Translations under genes and position numbers: made by a program
Shown here: positions 28,774 through 38,638 of the stretch, piece after piece
Layout of the letters: every line of letters starts with the position of its first letter
Position numbering within the stretch: the first letter of the stretch is position 1
NCBI GenBank assembly: GCA_016169955.1
Contig: JABJUM010000018.1
Span: 186,001-250,000, forward strand
DNA from: Phytophthora vignae f. sp. vignae
Taxonomy: Eukaryota > Oomycota > Peronosporomycetes > Peronosporales > Peronosporaceae
Reading direction: 5' to 3'
DNA: 64,000 nucleotides
The notes under the pieces: generated by a model
The model's database searches: none
Told to the model about the DNA's origin: nothing
The model's input: the letters and a program-made list of their open reading frames with translations, nothing else

Positions 28774-29616
28774 TTAAGCTTTGGTCCTGTGCTGTATCAC
28801 CTGCTGCTCCTGTTCCTGCTCAGCTTCCTCCTCGGACTCTGCCGGTTCTGCTCCTTCGAGGTGCGCTAGTCGGTCATCTACCGTCACTATGAGCCCCTTG
28901 ACCTTCTCCATCTCTTCTCTCAGTCTCGCGAGCTCGCTCCGATCCGCCGCGAGCTTTTGCATCGTGGCATTGCACGCCGCCGCAGCTTGCAGCATTTGTT
29001 GGTCTGCTGCACCTTCACTCTGTTGCATGGGGTCCCCCAGCGTGTACGACGTGATCGCCTCCGTAGAAAAACTAAAGAGGTCCCTGATGCCGTCCAACGC
29101 CACTGGCGTCGTTAAATACTTGCGGCCGAGAACAGCCTGGCAGTTGTGACACAGCAGCTCGTAGTACGAACTACCAGCATCCAGCCCCGTGTTGGCCGTC
29201 TGCACCTCCGGGGACAGCGCCACATTGGTCACGTGACTCAGCGTCACAAGCCACAGATCCTCTGTGGAGCACACGAAGGCGTAGGAATCTCCGAAGATGG
29301 AGCGGCAGGTGCTGCACTGGAACACCACGAGGGGCATGGCCGCCTCCTCTTCCTCTTCGGTCTCTTGGCTCTGCATCTCTTGCACTTGTTCCTCTTCAAT
29401 TTCCTCCTCTTCCTCGATCTCCTCGGACTCCGGATTGCTCACAGCATGTCGCCGGAACGCACTGTGGTTGCTGCTGTGGCTTCTGCTGCTTGAGGCAACG
29501 CGCGTCGCCACCTGCGGCGTCACCAGCGTCCGCGCTTTCTTGTGGGAGGGCGTACGGATCACGTCCACGCCCGCGTCGCGTCCGGCGTGGTGGCGTTTAC
29601 GAGGAGCTCCGTTCAT
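28774..29616 (-). CDS. Mis18-type centromere/kinetochore protein (280 aa)
   Basis: ATG 29616 was chosen; longer frames start at non-ATG codons. After a basic N-terminus with KRHH and HKKAR and an acidic run of Glu (residues 64-92) comes a Mis18/Yippee-like zinc fold. It has CSTC (101, 104), WLVTLSHVTNVALSPEVQTANTGLDAGSSYYELLCHNC (Cys 156, 159) and VLGRKYLTTPVALDGIRDLFSFSTEAITSYTLG. The ordered pattern of two CxxC pairs, 'LDAGS.Y' and 'YLTTP..LD..RDLF....I.SY.LG' is the Mis18 signature. A C-terminal coiled coil (about 225-265) is where Mis18 subunits oligomerise. In other eukaryotes Mis18 licenses centromeres for CENP-A deposition. Only one paralogue is visible here. Confidence 0.85.
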   Translation of the reverse strand: MNGAPRKRHHAGRDAGVDVIRTPSHKKARTLVTPQVATRVASSSRSHSSNHSAFRRHAVSNPESEEIEEEEEIEEEQVQEMQSQETEEEEEAAMPLVVFQCSTCRSIFGDSYAFVCSTEDLWLVTLSHVTNVALSPEVQTANTGLDAGSSYYELLCHNCQAVLGRKYLTTPVALDGIRDLFSFSTEAITSYTLGDPMQQSEGAADQQMLQAAAACNATMQKLAADRSELARLREEMEKVKGLIVTVDDRLAHLEGAEPAESEEEAEQEQEQQVIQHRTKA

Positions 29617-30268
29617 CCTGTTTTTTGACTCGGAAAACGTTAGGGAAACTCTTATCTTGGTTTTTGTATGTTGGAGATTGGAACTTGGCGCGAATGAAGG
29701 TGATTGGCTAGGTTGAAAAGGGCGAGAAGTGTAGCTTACGGTACTGTTGCATGGCAAAAATGGTGGCGTCACGGAGGACGCTCTGTTGGTGTCTTTGTTT
29801 GTTGGTTAGCTCCACGGTCGAGTTGGTAGATAAAAGCTCTATCTGCGTCCTCTGTTGTTCCGTGTGGAACCGTCGAAATCTATGCCACTCATACGTGAAA
29901 AGGCTCGAGTGAGAGCCCTGATATGCCCAAACAGCAAGTTGAAGCGGACTCGGCACTTCGCTCGCTGCTCTCCTGCTGCTGAAATGAGCCGATCTCCACT
30001 GCCATCAGCTATCAGTAGATAAACAACATCCTTGCGGTGGAGATTCTGCTGGCCTTTGTCTTGTCTTGTCTTGTCTTGTCTTGTCTTGTCTTGTCTTGTC
30101 TTGTCTTGTCTTGTCTTGTCTTGTCGCTGCTTGAAGCTGAATATTTGTGCTGTCGGAGTTCTTGCTGTCCAAAATCTCCATCGTCGTCGTCTCTTTTTCT
30201 GGTTCTTGTTGTTTTCCTCTATACAGTGTCGGTTGTCGCGCCCATGGCGCAGCAATTTGTGCGCAAAC
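29617..30268. other. Intergenic between Mis18-type and CDK genes
   Basis: No gene was found. The region contains the TTGTC pentanucleotide array (30056-30125), which lies about 145 bp beyond the CDK stop codon and could be transcribed in its 3' UTR. Confidence 0.45.
30056..30125. repeat. (TTGTC)14 microsatellite
   Basis: Fourteen perfect tandem copies of TTGTC (GACAA on the minus strand), 70 bp in all. Confidence 0.97.
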
Positions 30269-31271
30269 CTAGAAGAACGTCTGGGTGCCATTGCCGTTGC
30301 CGTTGTTGCGGAAAGAGGCGTACTGCGGGTGCAGGTCGGCGAACCACGGGTGCGACATCGCAGCACGGGCCGAAATGCGGCTGCTGGGGTCGTACACCAA
30401 AAGACGCTGCATCAAAGAAAACACATCACAACCAAGTTAGCATGACAACTATAAATCAAAACCTGAGCTGCAAACGTACCGAGAGCAGGTCGAGACCAAC
30501 GCGGTCCAGCTGCGGTACAACCTTGGACAATGGCTGCGGGCGCCACTGCGGGAACGACGTCTTGTAGTCGGGCAAGGTGGAAACTCCGGGCCAGAGCGCC
30601 TCATTCGGCGTGCCCAGCACTCTGAAAATCCTGAACAGCTCGTCAATCTCGGAGTCGCCAGGGAACAGCGGCTGCTTGTTGACCATCTCAGCAAAGATGC
30701 ATCCAATGGACCACGAGTCCACGGGCGTAGAGTAGTGCTTGGCACCCAGCAGCACCTCGGGCGCTCGGTACCACAACGTCACGACCTCGTGCGTGTAGCG
30801 TCTCAACGGGACGCCGTACTCTCTCGCCAGGCCAAAGTCTCCGAGCTTAAGGTTGCCGTACTGGTCAATGAGCAAATTCTGTGGCTTGAGGTCGCGATGC
30901 AGCACACGATTGGCGTGGCAAAAGGCAATGCCAGCCAGTAACTGGTACAGGTAGCTCTTGACCTGGTACACCTCCATCCTGGCCGGCAGCTTCTCGAGGC
31001 AGCGCTTGAGGTCCTGTTCCACGAACTCGAAGACGAGATAGAGCTTGTTCTTCTGGTACACAGCGTCGTATAGATACACGACGTTCGGGTGCGAGGACAG
31101 CTCCTTGAGCAGCGAGATCTCACGCATGGCTGTGGACGGGATGCCCTCCTCGTCGGGCTCCAGGCGAATCTTCTTGAGCGCCACGATGCGGCCCGTAGTC
31201 AGGTCCCGCGCCTTGTAGACGATGCCGTAGGTGCCCTCGCCCACCTTCTCGACCTTCTGGTAGTTCTCCAT
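30269..31271 (-). CDS. Cyclin-dependent kinase, CDK1/CDK2 type (2 exons, 309 aa)
   Basis: Exons are 31271-30480 and 30406-30269. The 73-bp intron has GTACGT and ATGCAG ends and joins DLLS-RLLVYDPSSRISARAAMSHPWF. The product is a full-length cell-cycle kinase. It has a glycine loop GEGTYG (11-16) with inhibitory-site residues T14 and Y15, catalytic K33, and a cyclin-binding helix PSTAMRE at 45-51 (PSTAIRE in animals and fungi). HRDLKPQN starts at 125, DFG is at 145-147, and the T-loop RRYTHEVVTLWYRAPE has T160, equivalent to the CAK site. The last residues (FRNNGNGNGTQTFF) are specific to this protein. The I-to-M change in the PSTAIRE helix is conservative. Confidence 0.93.
30407..30479 (-). 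other. CDK intron
   Basis: A 73-bp intron with donor GTACGT and acceptor ATGCAG, phase 0. Without it the frame would end in an unrelated RLQLRF tail. Confidence 0.88.
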
Positions 31272-31714
31272 TTGGCTTAAAAGTTGTTCACTTAAAGTTG
31301 CAAGTTTAAGGGAACAATGCAGGTTAGGTAGGTAGGTGGTGCTAAACGCTTAGCGTCGAGCGAAAGAGTTGAGTGGGACGACGAGAATGTTGTCTAGAGG
31401 GTTGTGATGGTACTGGGAGCTGGAAATGTCGGCTAGGACACGCGCCACGGCGACGGAAGGGAAGTGCGGCTCGGCGTGAGTCCTCGAGGCCACCAAGAAT
31501 CGAGGACTGTCGTGGCTGAACACCTGACCGCGATTTGACTTGGCTTCACTATGCCGTTTAGAACGTCTGGAATTGGAATTGTGGTGCACCGTGTTTTGAT
31601 TCTAGAAACGCCCTACAATGAGTGACCTGAATCAGGTGTGGAGCTAGATTTCCAGGTTGAAGTGCCTGAGCCGATAGTGCATGTACCTGGTTTCCTTCTC
31701 GATGAAGCTACCAC
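31272..31714. other. CDK upstream region, no other gene seen
   Basis: The region holds the CDK promoter. TAGG repeats occur near 31325-31336. An initiator-like GCATTGTTCCCTTAAACTTGC on the minus strand lies about 30-50 bp upstream of the ATG. Confidence 0.4.
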
Positions 31715-32115
31715 GAGGGTCACCATTGTCGCGCATGAAAGGCGCCGACGTCCTTGGCGTTCCTTTTGTCGAGGTGGCCTGGGTCAGCGAGCGGGGCTGC
31801 ACCAGCATTGACGAATATCCTGGACCTCGATGTCTCGCGGCTTGGGATGACCGCAATTGGGGAGCAAGAGGGTGCAGCCACGACTGCAATGTCGCCAGCC
31901 AGGTTGTCTCTTGAGTCGCCGAGAGCGGCAGAAGAACTGCAGCTTGATCTTGCTCCAAAGTTAAAATAAAAGCTATGAGGCAATCTACTCTCCAGTGCCA
32001 GCAACTAGGTTCGCCAGCGTTCAAAGTCTGCGGGTTCTCCACTTCAACTTGTGCTTCAGTGTCGCTTGAAGGGGTACAGTGTACCGATGATGGATACACT
32101 GTAGACGAAGAATTG
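31715..32115 (-). repeat. Diverged duplicate of 23165-23570
   Basis: The minus strand keeps a 151-codon open frame (32099-31644) similar to the 23-kb copy (PLSATQETTW, LHPLAPQ), but its only upstream start is GTG and the coiled-coil part of the 23403 gene is missing. I treat it as a duplicated remnant rather than a gene. Confidence 0.6.
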
Positions 32116-32390
32116 CGACCTTCCTTCCTGGCTGTAGACGGCAGTGGTGTTTATTGATATACTTCTTCATGGTTGCGCTGCGTCTACGGCTGGTTTCCCA
32201 CGACCAGCTTCTTCTTATCTACGGCTAAATAATTTTAAGATTTTTCATGGCTACATACTTACTATCTATAAACTAGCGCAAGCGGGGGCATGCGCTAGGA
32301 AAACTGTGCGTCCGACACGCTCGGGAACTCGGTATTCGCGCCGCCCGGATCCGGGTCTGCATCGGGGGAAGCCGCGGCGGCGCCGCGCCT

Positions 32391-33071
32391 TCAAACGTTC
32401 ACAAAGGACGGCGACCGAAAGAACTGCGGCGTGCTGCAGTGCACGACTGGGGCGGCGTCGCTTTGCTCCTCGTCGCTGCTGAACAGCAGTGCCTCCAGGA
32501 TCTCCAGGTCGTGCCGGTCGAACAGCGGAATGCTCGGCGTCGGTTGCTGCTGCGGCCGTGGCTGCTGAGGCGCCATCTCCATCGCCGGGTACACGGGCAT
32601 GCTCATGCTGATCGTCATGTTGGGCGGCGACATGGGCTTGACGCCGACCGGAGTCCGCATGGCGCCGACGGGTGTGCGCTGCGTCCTGTTGTAGCGGAAG
32701 TTCTGTCCTGCCGCCATGGCGGCGGCCGAGGCGTGGCTGTGTGTCCGCTGCATCTGCATCTGCTGCTGGGCCTGGATCTGCTGCAGCTGCTGAGCCTGTT
32801 GCTGTCGCTGAAGCTCCTTCTGCTGCTGCTTCATGACGCGGCGCCGGTGGTCGAGCCGCATCTGGTTGCGGTTGGCCTTCTCGCGGTGCATGGCGCAGAA
32901 CTTGTGCAGACCGCCGCTCTTCTTGTGCGTGCGCTGGTTCTCGCAGCGCTTGCTCGAGTATTGGCAGCGCAGTTCCTCGGGCACAGCGGCGGATGATCCA
33001 CCGCTGCTGATGTCGTCGAGCTGCTCGGAGAACGACGTCTCCGTTAGATCCACTGGGAACCTGTCCGTCAT
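32391..33071 (-). CDS. CCCH/LHKLC-domain family member 8 (226 aa)
   Basis: ATG is at 33071. This is the longest member. After an acidic N-terminus the domain is C36-x6-C43-x15-C59-x2-H62, reading CQYSSKRC and GGLHKFCAMHREKANRNQ, so YRSK is YSSK here. A long Gln-rich helix (QQQKELQRQQQAQQLQQIQAQQQMQMQ) replaces the short basic helix of the cluster members. TPVGAMRTPVGVKPM is an internal repeat. The C-terminal motif is HDLEILEALLFSSDEEQSD, with the tail ending SPSFVNV. The Gln-rich region and acidic/leucine motif fit a transcriptional activator by analogy. It is 18 kb from the main cluster. Confidence 0.8.
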   Translation of the reverse strand: MTDRFPVDLTETSFSEQLDDISSGGSSAAVPEELRCQYSSKRCENQRTHKKSGGLHKFCAMHREKANRNQMRLDHRRRVMKQQQKELQRQQQAQQLQQIQAQQQMQMQRTHSHASAAAMAAGQNFRYNRTQRTPVGAMRTPVGVKPMSPPNMTISMSMPVYPAMEMAPQQPRPQQQPTPSIPLFDRHDLEILEALLFSSDEEQSDAAPVVHCSTPQFFRSPSFVNV

Positions 33072-33130
33072 GCTGATCGAATGGTCTGTCTGTTGTGTTG
33101 GTCTTCGGTGCGAGCTGTGGCTGGCACGGG

Positions 33131-33148
33131 GCAAATTGAGGTGTGAGC
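33131..33148 (-). promoter_or_regulatory. Inr/FPR-like core promoter of member 8
   Basis: The minus strand reads GCTCACACCTCAATTTGC, 60-77 bp upstream of the ATG. The GCTCA..CTCAATTTGC pattern matches the cluster members. Confidence 0.7.
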
Positions 33149-34074
33149 TGCAGATGGGCTCGGTCTCGTGCCGCCTCAAGAGCGCCGTAGGACAAGTGCC
33201 GAACCGTAAACACCGAAAGCAGCCCCCGTCATGGCCTCCAGAAGAGAAGACGCATACAGGCCGGCGGAACGTCAGCGTTGCGGCGATATCCAGCGGAAAT
33301 TTTGCGCTGCGAAATGGGCTTTTTCTGGTGTCGTGATTGGTCCAAATCCAGCGGGCGAAAGTATGAATGATGGTCTACCGTTTTTGGCCAATGGAAATTC
33401 TCGAAAGGCCCGCTAAATGTCTGGAATTCGATGGTGTGCGCCACACCATTTCGCACTGAGAAAATTCGAGACGCAGAGCGCGTCCCCATCTTCCGCCCCT
33501 GTCGCACCGGCCAAAGCGAGTTGCGTTGACCCCTGCAGGTGATTGCCTTCAAGAGCCAGCAGTACATGTGCGTGTATCCTAAGCAAGCAGGGTGAATGTT
33601 GGTGGGGAGCCGTTGGCATTTTGTTACGAAGCTTATCGTAACTTTGTGGTATTGCCGATACAAATAATGCAGAACTTTTATGCGGGCACTGTTTAACAAC
33701 CTGTTAGTCCTCGGAGCCATCGAAAGAGGTGCGAAGAATTGAGCTTGCACGCTTCTATCTAGTGCTAGCAGCATGGCAAGCCTGAGATCTGATGGCTGCG
33801 GGCTCACCTATTAAAGTGGCCATTTCTTCCGAGCAGGTATATGCTACAATAAACGGTTCGCAATCACCAACATCCTGTTATTATTTGGTTTCGAGGTCTT
33901 TGTGACTTGGTTTTAGTGTACCAGCTAGCATTTCATGTCTCATCTTCGAGCAAGTATTTGGTCTCATGGGTTTTAATAATGGATTTCCCCCAAATTTCCA
34001 GCACAACTTTCACTTGATGGCAGCGCGGCACCGCCTCCCTGCAACGGATGGACCACGCGAGTCTGTTTGCAGAC
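33149..34074. other. Intergenic, no gene seen
   Basis: Open frames on the minus strand (about 33230-33800) show no family similarity and are not called. Confidence 0.35.
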
Positions 34075-35387
34075 TACCGCTGCAGTACTCGCCAACGAGA
34101 CCATGCTACGTCGGCGTTGGCTCCGCAAGGTGAAGCCATGTTGTTACAAAGGCCCACTTCAATGTGCATGCAAATCACGCCGCGCCAGCACGCACGCCTA
34201 GCAATGCGCGATGGTCCGACGCTGGTCACGCTAGGAATGCAATGCCGCTCGCATTACATGCACATATATGCAAGAGCAAGCAGGGCCAACCAAAGCATTG
34301 ACCTGACTCGTTTAGGCAGTGTATCCACGGCAGTTTTTTTTAATACGACCACCGGACCACGAGCCAGAGTAAAGTCTGAAGTATCCGATACGCCGAGCGG
34401 GCTCTAACGTGAATGAGTCAGCAGCACCGATGGCCAGTAACCAGCGGGGGGGATCGCTAGTAGCAATTCACTACTGTGCATGCATTGCTGGCTGCCTGTC
34501 GCGCGACAGACTACTGTCGGGAATATCCATTCCGTTGGCGCATGCATCAAGCCTTCAGGTTTGCTGCTATGTTTGGCCAAGATGGTCAATATCGATGGCA
34601 AGAGCTGGATCTTACTCTACGAGTGCGGCGATATTTCGTGCTGCGGTGGTCAGTTCTTCGCTGACCAGCCCCGAACAGCCTCGAGTACGAGCGGCGCGAC
34701 GCGACGACAGGAGATCGGCGTTGAGTCTGACCCCTTCCTGGCGAGAATGGACGTCCGGAAAAAATGCAATGGCCTGCTGGGGGAAGCGAGCCCGTCCCAG
34801 CAGTTGCAGAAGTCGTCTTGCTTCGCTGCAGATACGAGAAATCGCTGCGAGGTCGTCGGGCAACCAAGCGCAAAAATTAGCGAAGAGATGTTGGTAAGCG
34901 CGACAAAAGTTTTGTTTTTAATCCGCGAGCTTCCTTGTGTTATCACTGTTAAGGTAGAACATGCAGGCAAAAAAATCCCTACGCAGTCCCCGGTAAGCAT
35001 CGGGTGTGTTTCTGTCGGTCGCGGTGCTAATTTACTCTATCAAACGAAGAACAAAATGGACGGTGAGGCGTTTGGTCGCCGGTGGTTGGTGTCGGTGTCG
35101 CCCTACAGCGACATGTTGCCGGACGGCATGCCCGGAGCTGGGTACGTCGCGCCCATGGGCATGCCCATGGGGAAGCCCGGGTATGCCATGCCCTCGCCGG
35201 GACTCATGCAGCCCTCGCTGTCCTCGTCGTCGAAGAGCATGACCTCCAGCATCATCACTTCCTCATGTGAGAGGTTGCAGATCGGCTCCTTGGGCTCCAT
35301 CATGTTGGTGACAGCGTTGTACTCCATGGGCACCTGCGCTGCGTCCATGAAGCGCTTCTTGCGCTCGACCATTTGCTGGCGGATGAG
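34075..35387 (+). repeat. Inverted segmental duplication, arm A
   Basis: The segment matches the reverse complement of about 46349-47545 over nearly its whole length, with indels. It includes the 3' half of family member 9, its 3' flank and, near 34075-34210, a decayed coding stretch (TAAVLANETMLRRRWLRKVKP) that corresponds to TTAAILANETTQHELRRRWLREVKP in arm B. Confidence 0.85.
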
Positions 35388-35603
35388 GCGGCGCTTCTGC
35401 TGCATGCGCTGCTGGTTCACGTTGGCCTTCTTGCGGTGGAAGTCGCAGAGCTTGTGCAGGTCGCCGTTGTCCTTGACGGCCCGGTGGTTGTTGCAGAGCT
35501 TGCTCGGGTACGAGCAGCGCACCTCCGTGGGGAGCAGCGCGACGGCCTGCTTGCTGTCGGCAGCGGCAGTCGGAGCAGCAGCGGTGGTGTTGTTGGTCGA
35601 CAT
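35103..35603 (-). CDS. CCCH/LHKLC-domain family member 9 (166 aa)
   Basis: ATG is at 35603, giving MSTNNTTAAAPTAAADSKQ. The domain is C30-x6-C37-x15-C53-x2-H56, reading CSYPSKLC and DLHKLCDFHRKKANVNQQ. The helix that follows (RRLIRQQMVERKKRFMDAAQ) is longer and ends in a conserved VPMEYNAVTNMMEPKEP. The leucine motif is HEEVMMLEVMLFDDEDSE. The tail is Gly/Met/Pro-rich (GYPGFPMGMPMGATYPAPGMPSGNMSL, in part). It is more like member 8 than the main cluster. Its 3' half is duplicated at 46349-46617, where the leucine motif is lost. Confidence 0.8.
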   Translation of the reverse strand: MSTNNTTAAAPTAAADSKQAVALLPTEVRCSYPSKLCNNHRAVKDNGDLHKLCDFHRKKANVNQQRMQQKRRLIRQQMVERKKRFMDAAQVPMEYNAVTNMMEPKEPICNLSHEEVMMLEVMLFDDEDSEGCMSPGEGMAYPGFPMGMPMGATYPAPGMPSGNMSL

Positions 35604-35700
35604 GGTTCTTGGCTGTTTGTTTGGGGTTGCTGTGGTAACCAAGCTCGTAAGTGAGACTGGTTCGCTCGTGCGTTTGTTTGTGTCAAATGCGCGGTCGAGG

Positions 35701-35718
35701 GCGAATTGAATAGTGACC
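35701..35718 (-). promoter_or_regulatory. Inr-like core promoter of member 9
   Basis: The minus strand reads GGTCACTATTCAATTCGC, 98-115 bp upstream of the ATG. It keeps the ATTCAATT core. Confidence 0.55.
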
Positions 35719-38638
35719 TCGCGCTTCAGTTGCCCTCGCGTTATTGTTCTGGGCGCCACGCCGGCCACGCCGCTTACCTGTCCGTAGACGCAAATTGGTG
35801 CCGAGCCGGCCACACAGCGACCGCCGCTACTGCACCAAGAGTAACAACGATGCATCGACCGATCCTCTGGGCCGCCTCGAGGTCGAACGTACTCTACTGA
35901 ACCGGTTCCGCGATTTTTAGGCAGTCAAGTTGTCCTCCGGAACGATTCTTGCTCGCCCACGGCAGCCTCGACGTTAGTCACCGGGGATTGAATCCGGATC
36001 ATTTTTAGAGGCCAGCCGCAGTGCGGCTCCACGTCGGGTATGTAGTGCGTTGTTCCGCGTTGGCGGCATTGCTCAATGGTGCTTGTAAAGTCGCCAGCGC
36101 TTCTAAAAAGAAGGCCACCGGGCGAAGCGCTGTAACGGAGACTGTCCCCGCTTGCCCGATTGTAGCTACCCGCGCTGGAAGAGCGCCATGGGGTTGTTGG
36201 CTGGCAAGGCGGGAGTATGTGCGGAGCGTGCAGGACGCTAGCTCCTTTTCGCAGACTCTGAAAAGTTTAAATGCATCGCATCGGGCGGTCATTGTGAGCT
36301 TGTATGCACCACCAACGAGTGGAGCTCGGACCGGCTCACTCCGCTATGAAGGACTCGACTTTGGTTGTCTATCAGGCGACAGTTTTAGTTCGAACGCGCC
36401 ACACCAAGAAAGACTTGACCATGTGGAGGTGGAGAGGATGGCGGAGCAAAGGGGCCCCTAATGGCTTCCAAACTGCCATGCTGCTTAGAGAGCTGCCGAC
36501 CCAACTGTGTGGATGCTAATGCTACAGTCCGCCACGTCGAGACTAAGCTCGAGGCTCAAAAAGCCGAGCAGAACACGCAGGGCCGCACGCATTAAGTAGC
36601 AGCCGTGCGCCTTGCCATTTCCTTACTCCCAGTTCCCGACTCAAATCAGTGGAAGGCAAACCGAGCCACGCGCCGAGTTTTTTGGCGCAACGCAACAACG
36701 AATTGTAATTGCCCCCATCGCAGCAGAACAATTGGCACCGCAGCTCCAACGGGCGACCCCATCGCAGCAGAACAATTGGCACCGCAGCTCCAACGTGCGA
36801 CCACAGGAAGGCTGCAGTGCCGATCGAGGGTGGCGTCTTTTGGCACCTGCAGCAGCGTTCGTGCTGTCGTGGTCTTTTCTGAGTCATTACTTCTTCCATC
36901 GGGGCCTGAAGAGTTCGGACTTCACCAGTGCGTGCTCCGGCTTGGGGGCCTAGTCAAGCGGCAACTAGCCGCATTAACACGAGCGACAGTCCTATCGGGC
37001 TGCATGTCCGGCGAAGGGCAGGGAAATCCTCGAGCCGTTTTGTCGCCCCAATGGTAAAAAAACTCATGGAGCTCTCTACTTCCTGTCACTTGTTGCACGT
37101 GTATGCAAGCGGTGTTCCTCCTCGTTCACCAATCCCAGCATACTTCGATGTCCGTCTCGCAGCATGGTTGCCAAAACTAGTGACGATCAGGTTCAACCAG
37201 ATAGTCTGGCACCACGAAGCAGCGACGCCGACAGGTTCTCTTGCCCTGGAGCTTCTTGAGCGAACCTAGTGCGAAAGGGTCAGCTGGTATTGTGCATACC
37301 TCGTCGTGCGAAGCTGTAACTGTTCGCACGAACCTTCAGCGTTTACCAGTTCATCTCAGGCCGTTCCTTCATAGAGCGAAGCTCTCATCGAGCTGATGTA
37401 GCGGAAAGCAGCTCGGTGGCTCCAGCCGTTACTCTTCCTCATCGTCGCCATGATACCAAGAGCGTCAAGTGAGGCGGCTTCAACACGACGCTGCGTCTTT
37501 AATCTCGAATCGTTGAGCGCCGCCCTTGTGGAGGTCGAAAATGTGCAAAAAAAAACTCAAACGTGAACACTATGTGGGGTAATCCTGCCGTGGACCAAAC
37601 AATATCGATGGATATTCTGCAGTACTCTACACTACAACATTAACATTAAGAGAGCTTAGCTGCTCAACCTCGAGCTTCAACTTCTGAACGGATCCGCATA
37701 TTCGTCTCTGATTGGCCAGATCGCTTCAACTTGCGGTCGTCCTTTTGTGATTATCACACAATGTACTTTGTAGCAGAGCTCGTAGATAAGGATTCCGCCT
37801 AAACGAGAGTACATGTATTGCGCGTGCCCTTTCGTGGTTTGGATCATCCAGAGTGTACTGTAGAGTGCGCGATTGCATGGGCATTGGATATCGCTAGTTG
37901 TAGGTCGTGCCTATCTGGTGGGGACAAGGCCCAGCGCGACTCGATTGTGTTCGGATGTTCCACGGCCACATGACGATCACTCGCTTGCTACGTGCTGCAG
38001 GTATACCAGAAAGCGGAGCAGCTTCAACCACGGCCAGGTGATCGCACTGAAACCGCTAGAGGATACGCGCCACGTTTATGGAGACTTGTCCGTCTGATTT
38101 TTGCTTCGCACCGTTCAATTCACTGTGTAGCACCCGCTCAAAGCTCAGATAGTGCAGCTCGCGCAGGTAAACATCCGGCGTGCCCATCGCTGTACGGTCG
38201 AGAATTGGCTGCACGCGTGCCACATAGGGTCTGTTAGCTAGCCGCGTCTGCCTAGTCGAGGCCTGTTGTCATTGTGGCGGCAACATGACGAAGTTCGTCA
38301 GCTGAATATTTCGAGTCTGACAGATTGCCCGGCAGTGGGCTATCCCATTCTACAATTTTGGTGCAGTGCGCTCGGGCTGCACCTGAGGTCGTGGCTTTCT
38401 TTAGACAACCAGCATCCCATTCGCATCAGCGTGCCTTCCGACACTGTAGCATCCCATGGAGTTGGATGCCTAGAAAATAGCATCATTTGATTCAGAGCAC
38501 ACGTCTATTTATTGCTGCAAGCATGATCCCTTGTTGCCTGCATCCTTCCCATGCGGCGAGAGCTCCATCGCTTTGCAACCTTCGGCAACCTCCATAGTGC
38601 AAATTCCCGCTCAACTACCAGCTCGAACAGCTACAAAC
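35719..38638. other. Long intergenic region, no gene recognised
   Basis: About 2.9 kb with several short open frames on both strands, none with a recognisable domain or good start. It contains a 44-bp tandem duplication at 36713-36800. The last part should be the promoter of the gene at 38639. Confidence 0.4.
36713..36800. repeat. 44-bp tandem duplication (2 copies)
   Basis: Two adjacent nearly identical 44-bp units start at about 36713 and 36757. Each contains ATCGCAGCAGAACAATTGGC. They differ near the end (CAACGGGCGAC versus CAACGTGCGAC). Confidence 0.9.

Noticed and set aside
30056..30125. CRISPR-like repeat array
   Set aside because: Pure pentanucleotide tandem repeat with no spacers, in a eukaryotic context.
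31644..32099. 151-codon minus-strand frame as a gene
   Set aside because: Starts with GTG only, and is a diverged remnant of the segment at 23165-23570 without the coiled-coil part.
34480..35709. 409-codon plus-strand frame
   Set aside because: Covers duplicated non-coding DNA and then the antisense of family member 9; the inverted copy does not keep it open.
36021..36461. 146-codon plus-strand frame
   Set aside because: Starts with GTG, has no family similarity and ordinary intergenic composition.
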